Shown piece after piece: positions 1-6,405 of a DNA stretch of 20,710 nt; within the stretch, counting starts at the first letter, position 1; the number at the start of each line of letters is the position of its first letter. This DNA is from Pseudomonadota bacterium (GTDB lineage Bacteria; Pseudomonadota; Alphaproteobacteria; Caulobacterales; Caulobacteraceae). The notes below the pieces were generated by a model. The model ran no database searches, was not told the origin of the DNA, and saw only the letters and a list, made by a program, of their open reading frames with translations. The position numbers and the translations under genes were made by a program. The stretch covers positions 1 through 20,710 of the forward strand of contig JAEYTA010000012.1 of assembly GCA_023434265.1 (NCBI GenBank). Reading direction: 5' to 3'.

Positions 1-207
1 GCCAGGCGCCTCGGCCTGCAACAGGCGCCAGGCGGCGATGATCTTGCGGAAGCGGACCTCGTCGCCGCCCGGCTGGTCCGGCCGGGCCGCCTTGACCGCC
101 GCGCGGAAGGCCGCCGTCAGCGCCGCGCCCTCGGCCGGGCCGGTCAGGCCGAGCAGGGCGAGGGCCTCGCGGGTCGAAGCGACTTCGGGGTGCGAGCGGG
201 CGCGCAT
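1..207 (-). CDS. J-domain protein, C-terminus cut by window edge
   Basis: The first 69 codons are visible, starting at the ATG complementary to 205-207 and running off the left edge. After about 12 residues they read as a J-domain: helix I/II-like residues (EALALLGLTGP, then ALTAAFRAAVKAA), a loop RPDQPGGDE, and helix III FRKIIAAWRLLQAE. J-domain proteins normally use a loop His-Pro-Asp to stimulate the ATPase of Hsp70/DnaK. Here the His is Arg (RPD), so classical DnaK stimulation is doubtful. The gene is divergent from pdxH, with 87 bases between the two starts, so the promoters must share that gap. The family assignment rests on the pattern of the loop and helices; whether other domains follow cannot be seen. 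Confidence 0.72.
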   Translation of the reverse strand, partial: MRARSHPEVASTREALALLGLTGPAEGAALTAAFRAAVKAARPDQPGGDEVRFRKIIAAWRLLQAEAPG

Positions 208-294
208 GCCGCCACTACAGCGCCGGATATGGTCAAGGCCCGGTTAACCGTGAAGCCTCTCCCCAAGCGCAGCGGCAGGGTCTATCTGCAGGCC

Positions 295-969
295 ATGACC
301 GCCCCCGTGATCCCGCCCAGCCCGACCCGCGAGGAATATGCGGAGCACTACGCCGCGGCCCTGGCGGCCAACGGCGACGAGAGCCTCTTCGAACGGGTCG
401 AGCCGATCGGCCTGTTCGTCGAATGGCTCGCGGACGCGCGGCGGACCGAGCCGAACGACGCCAACGCCATGGCCCTGGCGACGGTCGACGCCGACGGGCA
501 GCCCGACGCGCGCATGGTGCTGCTCAAGGACGTCGATGACCGGGGCTTCACCTTCTATTCCAACCGCGAGAGCGCCAAGGGCGAAGCGCTGGCGGCCCAT
601 CCGGTCGCGGGCCTGCTGTTTCACTGGAAGAGCCTGCGCCGGCAGGTGCGGGTGCGCGGGGCGGTGGAGCCGGTCAGCGCCGCGGAGGCCGACGCCTACT
701 TCGCCAGCCGGGCGCGGGAGAGCCGCATCGGCGCCTGGGCCTCGGACCAGTCGCGACCGCTGGAGAGCCGCGAGGCGCTGGAGCTGGCGGTGGCCCGGGA
801 GACGGCGCGCTTCGAGGGGCGGGAGGTGCCGCGGCCCAAGCGCTGGAGCGGCTGGCGGGTGATCCCCGAGAGCGTCGAGTTCTGGCGCGATCGGCCCTTC
901 CGCCTGCACGACCGGTTGCGCTTCGACCGCGACGGCGAGGGCTGGCGGCGGAGCCGGCTGCAGCCCTGA
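295..969 (+). CDS. pdxH: Pyridoxamine/pyridoxine 5'-phosphate oxidase
   Basis: A 224-residue FMN flavoprotein that oxidises pyridoxine or pyridoxamine 5'-phosphate to pyridoxal 5'-phosphate, the last step of vitamin B6 synthesis and salvage, in the cytoplasm. Recognisable family stretches are NAMALATVDADGQPDARMVLLK near residue 60, FYSNRESAKG, LLFHWKSLRRQVRVRG, the ESRIGAWASDQS block, and the C-terminal signature WRDRPFRLHDRLRF followed by W..SRLQP at the very end. Length matches the family (about 215-230). The ATG at 295 is chosen because it gives a normal N-terminus; in-frame starts at 229 (ATG) and 250 (GTG) would add a basic extension without homology, although the Shine-Dalgarno before 295 is weak. 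Its stop lies 4 bases from that of the convergent uridine kinase gene. Confidence 0.95.
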   Translation: MTAPVIPPSPTREEYAEHYAAALAANGDESLFERVEPIGLFVEWLADARRTEPNDANAMALATVDADGQPDARMVLLKDVDDRGFTFYSNRESAKGEALAAHPVAGLLFHWKSLRRQVRVRGAVEPVSAAEADAYFASRARESRIGAWASDQSRPLESREALELAVARETARFEGREVPRPKRWSGWRVIPESVEFWRDRPFRLHDRLRFDRDGEGWRRSRLQP

Positions 970-973
970 AGGC

Positions 974-1621
974 CTAGCGCTCGACCAGCGGCGCCAGCAG
1001 CGGGTGCGCCAGCACCGGCGCGGCCAGCCGCACCACCGCCTGCGGATCCTCCAGCCGCACCGCCGCGGTGGCGTCGGCGACGACGAAGTCCGCATTGACC
1101 CGCGACGGCTCGGTCAGACGCTCGTGGCCGGGGCGGACGGTGGCGAGGTACTGGGCGATCACCGACTCCGCCGTGCGGCCGCGCTCGACCTGGTCGCGCA
1201 GCAGGCGGCGGATGAAGCGGATGTCGGCGGGGGTGTCGACGAACACCCGGATGTCGAACAGCTCGACCAGCCCGGGCGTGCACAGCACGTGGGTCCCCTC
1301 GACCACCACCACTTCGGCGGCGCGAACCGGCTCGCCCCCCGGCTCGCGGCCGTGGTGGATGAAGGAATAGAGCGGAGCCACGATGTCGCGGCCGGCCTTC
1401 AGCTCGGCGAGGTCGCGGGCCATCAGCTCGTGGTCGCGGGCGGCGACGTCGTCGAAGTCGAAGGTCGCCGGATCGAAGTCCGGCAGGCTGGCGGCGTCGC
1501 GGTAGTAGGAATCCTCGCGCACCAGCACGGCGGCGTCTTCGGGGAGGGCCGCGACGAGCGCTTCGGCCAGGGTGCTCTTGCCGGAGCCGGAGCCGCCGGT
1601 GATGGCGATGAGGATGGGCAT
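974..1621 (-). CDS. udk: Uridine kinase-family P-loop kinase
   Basis: A 215-residue protein of the uridine kinase/phosphoribulokinase P-loop family, which phosphorylates uridine or cytidine to UMP or CMP in pyrimidine salvage. The Walker A motif GGSGSGKST is at residues 9-17, followed by REDSYYRD near 35-42 (the lid/substrate motif typical of uridine kinases), FDFDDVAARDH, a Walker-B-like strand VVVVEGTHVL near 105-114, and FIRRLLRDQVERGR in the nucleoside-binding part. The length is normal for bacterial Udk. An AGAAGG Shine-Dalgarno precedes the ATG. The gene is divergent from the acyl-CoA synthetase gene and convergent with pdxH. Substrate is inferred from family; some members act on other small alcohols. 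Confidence 0.85.
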   Translation of the reverse strand: MPILIAITGGSGSGKSTLAEALVAALPEDAAVLVREDSYYRDAASLPDFDPATFDFDDVAARDHELMARDLAELKAGRDIVAPLYSFIHHGREPGGEPVRAAEVVVVEGTHVLCTPGLVELFDIRVFVDTPADIRFIRRLLRDQVERGRTAESVIAQYLATVRPGHERLTEPSRVNADFVVADATAAVRLEDPQAVVRLAAPVLAHPLLAPLVER

Positions 1622-1672
1622 GGCCGCCTTCTAGGGCGGGGCGGCGAAATCCGCCAGCCGGCGGCCCGGACC

Positions 1673-1685
1673 TGACGTTGCGTCA
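1673..1685. promoter_or_regulatory. Short inverted repeat in udk/acyl-CoA synthetase divergent region
   Basis: TGACG-TTG-CGTCA, a perfect 5-bp inverted repeat with a 3-base spacer, sits in the 138-base gap between the divergent starts at 1621 and 1760. It is centred about 80 bases upstream of the acyl-CoA synthetase ATG, a plausible place for an operator. I see no convincing -35/-10 pair nearby, and a repeat this short can occur by chance. Confidence 0.22.
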
Positions 1686-1759
1686 CGTTGCCTGTTGCGA
1701 ATTCCGCCGATAGCGTGACCGCCAAGCGCCCGGCAGTCGGCGCAGACCAAGGGACGACA

Positions 1760-3394
<1,635 letters not shown>

Positions 3395-3398
3395 GGCG

Positions 3399-4091
3399 AT
3401 GGCGAAGGGACGGGCGAAAGGCACGGGGCTGGCGCAGGGACTGGTCGTCGCGGCCGCGATCGCGCCCCTGTTGGTGCTGCTGTCCGCGATCGGCGTGCGC
3501 GCCGGCGTGATCTCGCTCGACACCGGCTGGTCGCTGCTGACCCTTCAGGTCGCCTGGGGCCTGGCGTGGGTCGGGGCTGTCGCCGCGGCGGTCGCCGTTC
3601 TGCTCGCCGTAAAGGACCTGCGCCGGCTGGGCCTGTTCGCCCTTGTCGCCGTGCTAATCGCCGGCGGCACGCTGGCCGGCTTCGTCTGGCAGAAGGGCCG
3701 GCTGGCGGCGGGCGGGCCCGAGCACGTCAGCACCGACCTGGAGGAGGTCCCCGGCTTCGGCGCCCTGCGCGAGCGGCGCGGCGGCCCCGGGCCGGGCCGG
3801 GCGGTGGGGACCGAGGCCTGCCCCGGAGCCCGGCCGGTCATGCATCAGATCGCGCCCGAGGTCGGCCTTTGGGCGCTGGAGGAGGCCGGCTTCCGCGCTC
3901 ACGGGGCGGGCGTGCAACGGGCCGATGGCACCCACACGGGCTTCTGGTTCGGCGTGACGCACGACGCCGTGATCCGCATCCGGCCGGGACGCACCGACAT
4001 CCGCGTCGCGGCCCGCGATCCGCTGCCGCACGGCGGCGAGGCCTGCCGGCTGGCCACGCGCATCAGCGAGGCGCTGCGCACCCGCTATTGA
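3399..4091 (+). CDS. DUF1499 family membrane protein
   Basis: A 230-residue protein with three predicted membrane segments in the N-terminal half (roughly residues 12-35, 44-70 and 76-98). A soluble C-terminal part resembles DUF1499: HVSTDLEEVPGF near residue 110 is the family's 'TTD...PP.F'-type entry motif, and the end alternates strands typical of it (GFWFGVTHDAVIRIRP..TDIRVAARDP). The biochemical function of the family is unknown. A GGGAGG Shine-Dalgarno overlaps the end of the acyl-CoA synthetase gene and the ATG follows that stop by 4 bases, so the two are probably co-transcribed and coupled. A role in envelope lipid metabolism would be a guess from the neighbour only. Its stop is 3 bases from the convergent MBL hydrolase gene. 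Confidence 0.75.
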   Translation: MAKGRAKGTGLAQGLVVAAAIAPLLVLLSAIGVRAGVISLDTGWSLLTLQVAWGLAWVGAVAAAVAVLLAVKDLRRLGLFALVAVLIAGGTLAGFVWQKGRLAAGGPEHVSTDLEEVPGFGALRERRGGPGPGRAVGTEACPGARPVMHQIAPEVGLWALEEAGFRAHGAGVQRADGTHTGFWFGVTHDAVIRIRPGRTDIRVAARDPLPHGGEACRLATRISEALRTRY

Positions 4092-4094
4092 CGG

Positions 4095-4997
4095 TCAGGC
4101 GGGGCGCCAGGCGGCTTCGAGCGTCGGCGCGGGCTCGGCGACCACCCGTCCGGCCCGCTCCAGCGCGATCAGGTGCGCCCAGACCGACAGGCTGGCCGCG
4201 GGCCACAGCCGCTCGTCGACCGCCGCATAGAGACGCGGCACCATGCCGGAGATGCGCCGGTCTCCGGCGGCCAGCCGCGCCAGCACCTGCGCCTCGCGCT
4301 CCAGCCGGTGGGCGCGGTAGGCCTCGAGGAAGGGGCGCGGTTCGCGGATCGGCGCGCCGTGCGTCGGCCAGATGGTCGCGAAATCCCGGGCGATCACGGC
4401 GTCCAGGCTGGTCATGTAGGCGGTCATGTCGCCGTCGGGCGGCGCCACCACGGTCGTCGACCAGCCCATCACGTGGTCGCCGCTGAACAGGGCGTTCTCG
4501 TCGCGCAATACGAAGGCCATGTGGTTGGAGGCGTGGCCCGGCGTCGCGAAGGCCTCCAGGGTCCAGTCCTCGCTTCCGATCCGTTCGCCGCCTTCCAGCA
4601 CCTCGTCCGGCGCGAAGGTCGCGTCGTCCTCCTCGTCCAGCGCCGCCGGGACGTGGTCGGTCCGCGCCGGCGGCCGCGCGGCCAGCACCGGCGCGCCCAC
4701 GGCCTCGGCGAAGGGCCGGGCGAGGGGGGCGTGGTCGCGGTGGGTGTGGGTGACCAGCACATGCGTCACCCGCTGGCCCGACACCGCTCGCAGAAGAGCC
4801 GCGAAATGGCCGTCGTCCGGCGGGCCCGGATCGATCACCGCCACCGGCGCCTCCGGGGCCGGCCGGCCGACGATGTAGGTTCCCGTGCCGGTGAAGGTGA
4901 ACGGCCCCGGATTGTTCGCCACCACCCGTCGGATCAGCGGCGAGACGGCGTCGCAGCGGCCGTAGTCGAAGTCGAAGTCGCGGACGAAGGGGATCAT
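4095..4997 (-). CDS. MBL-fold metallo-hydrolase, LACTB2-like with C-terminal winged helix
   Basis: A 300-residue metallo-beta-lactamase-fold protein. The metal-binding motif THTHRDHAP places H84, H86, D88 and H89. Later ligands are likely the His of ATPGHASNHMAF, the Asp of LFSGDHVMG and the His of IWPTHGAPI. The layout, with TFTGTGTYIVG near residue 35-44, GDHVMGWSTTVVAPPDGDM and a C-terminal helical segment containing SGMVPRLYAAVDERLWPAASLSVWAHLIALERAGRV-type residues, fits the LACTB2/hydrolase group with a C-terminal winged-helix domain (BLACT_WH). Substrate unknown; relatives include endoribonucleases and thioester hydrolases. It is not the glyoxalase II type. It is convergent with the DUF1499 gene, and divergent from a small hydrophobic peptide gene, 69 bases away. 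Confidence 0.87.
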   Translation of the reverse strand: MIPFVRDFDFDYGRCDAVSPLIRRVVANNPGPFTFTGTGTYIVGRPAPEAPVAVIDPGPPDDGHFAALLRAVSGQRVTHVLVTHTHRDHAPLARPFAEAVGAPVLAARPPARTDHVPAALDEEDDATFAPDEVLEGGERIGSEDWTLEAFATPGHASNHMAFVLRDENALFSGDHVMGWSTTVVAPPDGDMTAYMTSLDAVIARDFATIWPTHGAPIREPRPFLEAYRAHRLEREAQVLARLAAGDRRISGMVPRLYAAVDERLWPAASLSVWAHLIALERAGRVVAEPAPTLEAAWRPA

Positions 4998-5066
4998 CGG
5001 GCGTCCCGCGGCGGGCGGCCCGGGGCTTGCGTCAACACTTCGGTAACCTCTCGAGGAGTGCCGAAC

Positions 5067-5213
5067 GTGGCTGTTTCCATGGCTCTGGCTGTATCAAATC
5101 GGCTCCAGCCCATCGCGGCGGCCTTCCTGTGTCTCATGGCGGCGCAGCTGGTGGTCGCCTCGTGCACCCCCGAGCCGGCCCCCTACGCCGCCCGCGTCGC
5201 CATCGTGCGCTGA
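5067..5213 (+). CDS. Small hydrophobic peptide, hypothetical
   Basis: A 48-residue frame starting at GTG 5067, preceded at 8 bases by GAGGAG (5053-5058), a very good Shine-Dalgarno. An in-frame ATG at 5079 would give 44 residues with a poorer site. The peptide has one hydrophobic stretch (PIAAAFLCLMAAQLVVASC, roughly residues 16-34) and then a short polar, Pro-rich tail. It could be a single-pass membrane peptide or an exported one; the Cys after VVAS loosely resembles a lipobox but lacks the usual L-[AS]-[GA]-C. I do not recognise a family. Evidence for coding is the strong ribosome site, its fit between two real genes and a stop 4 bases before the convergent gene. Confidence 0.55.
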   Translation: MAVSMALAVSNRLQPIAAAFLCLMAAQLVVASCTPEPAPYAARVAIVR

Positions 5214-5217
5214 GGCG

Positions 5218-5610
5218 TCACAGCGGCAGGCGCGCGAGATCGTAACCGGCGTCGGCCGCGGCGGCGCGGACCGCCGCCGGGTCGTCGCCGCGCGCGCATC
5301 GGGCCATGGCCCAGGCGGCCGCCGAGCGCGTGCCCGACCGGCAGAACAACAGCGTCGGCGCGCCGTCGTCCAGCGCCTCCCCGACCGCCGCTGCCTCGCC
5401 GGAGGCGGGCAGGCCTCTCACCGGAATCCAGAGATAGTCCAGACCGGCGGCGCGCGCGGCCGCCTCCATCTCGGCCGAGCTCGGCTGCCCGGGCTCCTCG
5501 TCGTCGGGTCGGTTGTTGATCACACGCCGCACGCCCATCCCGGCGACGACGGGAAGGGCCTCGAGGGGCAGTTGGGGAGACACCCAGACGCCGGGGGCCA
5601 GGGCGCGCAT
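5218..5610 (-). CDS. TIGR01244/DUF442 family protein (BLH phosphatase-like, rhodanese loop)
   Basis: A 130-residue cytoplasmic protein matching the family annotated as 'TIGR01244 family sulfur transferase' or beta-lactamase hydrolase-like phosphatase domain. Family hallmarks are VSPQLPLEALP near residue 10-20, GVRRVINNRPDDEEPGQPSSAE (27-47), and the active-site loop FCRSGTRSA with C90 and R95. This loop is the short C-x4-R type of rhodaneses, so persulfide transfer or phosphatase chemistry are both possible. In some bacteria the domain is fused to an MBL persulfide dioxygenase (Blh); here an MBL-fold gene lies nearby on the same strand but is of another subfamily. It starts 1 base after the stop of the upstream secreted-protein gene, with a GGAGG site inside that gene's end. 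Confidence 0.88.
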   Translation of the reverse strand: MRALAPGVWVSPQLPLEALPVVAGMGVRRVINNRPDDEEPGQPSSAEMEAAARAAGLDYLWIPVRGLPASGEAAAVGEALDDGAPTLLFCRSGTRSAAAWAMARCARGDDPAAVRAAAADAGYDLARLPL

Positions 5611-5611
5611 C

Positions 5612-6115
5612 CTATTGCCTCCGCACGCGCACCGCGCGGCTGCCGCCCACGGTCATCAGGAAGCTGCCGAGGCTGGCCTTGCGCACCCGCACCGGCTGGC
5701 CCGGGTCGTTCTCGAAGCGCACCGGTTCGCTGTCGATCTGACGCCAGACGCTGCCGTCGGCGAGGCGGAACACCCAGCGATTCTCGCCGGAGCGGGACGC
5801 GCGCTCCAGGGTCGTCTCGATCGAGTCGAGCTCGTCGCCTTCGCCGCCGTTGAACAGACGGGGCAGGGTGGGCAGTTCGAATCCGAACAGCTGACGGCGG
5901 GTCTCGTTGACGGCGGCGCGGTCGATTACGACGAGTTCGCCCTCGCGCTCGGCGGTGTCGAAGGCGGCGGCGGCGGCGTCGTAGCAGGCCAGTCGCGCGG
6001 CGTTGTCCGCGACCGCCCGGCAGGCGGTCAGTCGCTCCAGCATCTCGGGTCGCGGCTGTTGCGCCGGGGTCTGGGCGGCGAGCGTCAGGGCCGCGAGGCC
6101 GGCGATCAGGGACAT
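5612..6115 (-). CDS. Secreted conserved hypothetical with Cys...RLACYD motif
   Basis: A 167-residue protein with a short N-terminal signal peptide (SLIAGLAALTLAAQTPAQ), then LTACRAVADNAARLACYDAA with C32 and C44. This 'C...D..RL.CYD' motif is seen in periplasmic proteins such as VasI-like families and many alphaproteobacterial hypothetical proteins; the two Cys probably form a disulfide. The rest is a beta-rich domain with WVFRLADGSVWRQI and a basic C-terminal strand RAVRVRRQ. No enzymatic residues are recognised. A GGGAG ribosome site precedes the ATG by 6 bases. It probably forms a two-gene transcript with the DUF442 gene downstream and is divergent from the TonB-dependent receptor. Function unknown. 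Confidence 0.75.
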   Translation of the reverse strand: MSLIAGLAALTLAAQTPAQQPRPEMLERLTACRAVADNAARLACYDAAAAAFDTAEREGELVVIDRAAVNETRRQLFGFELPTLPRLFNGGEGDELDSIETTLERASRSGENRWVFRLADGSVWRQIDSEPVRFENDPGQPVRVRKASLGSFLMTVGGSRAVRVRRQ

Positions 6116-6405
6116 GGCAGACTCCCGCTGCGCCGCCCGCGCGGCGGCCCCCGATCAGTCGTCCAGCGCGGGCCGCAGGTCAACCGCGCGCTTGGTAACC
6201 GCAACCGTGTCGGTATCGTGGCTCAAATGCGACAGTCGCGCTTCGACAGGATTACAGGATGGTAATTACGGTGGCGAAACCAGAGCTGCGGCGCCTAACC
6301 TGACTCAACTGCGGCCGGGATTCTGACCGCGGGGGAAGGGAATATTTCATTCCGAGGCCGCGACGGCGTGCTGTGGCGTGTCCGTCGAACATCAGGAGAC
6401 GACCT
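6116..6405. promoter_or_regulatory. Divergent intergenic region upstream of TonB-dependent receptor
   Basis: This 290-base non-coding gap must carry promoters for the receptor (plus) and the secreted-protein gene (minus). Seen in it: an 11-base palindrome GCGACAGTCGC at 6229-6239, a GGAAT-ATTTC-ATTCC inverted repeat at 6339-6353, and three GANTC sites (6120-6124, 6302-6306, 6319-6323). A possible weak promoter is TTCGAC (6242) with TAATTA (6263), though the 15-base spacer is short. There is a strong AGGAG at 6394-6398 before the receptor's TTG. No riboswitch or tRNA was recognised. Confidence 0.5.
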
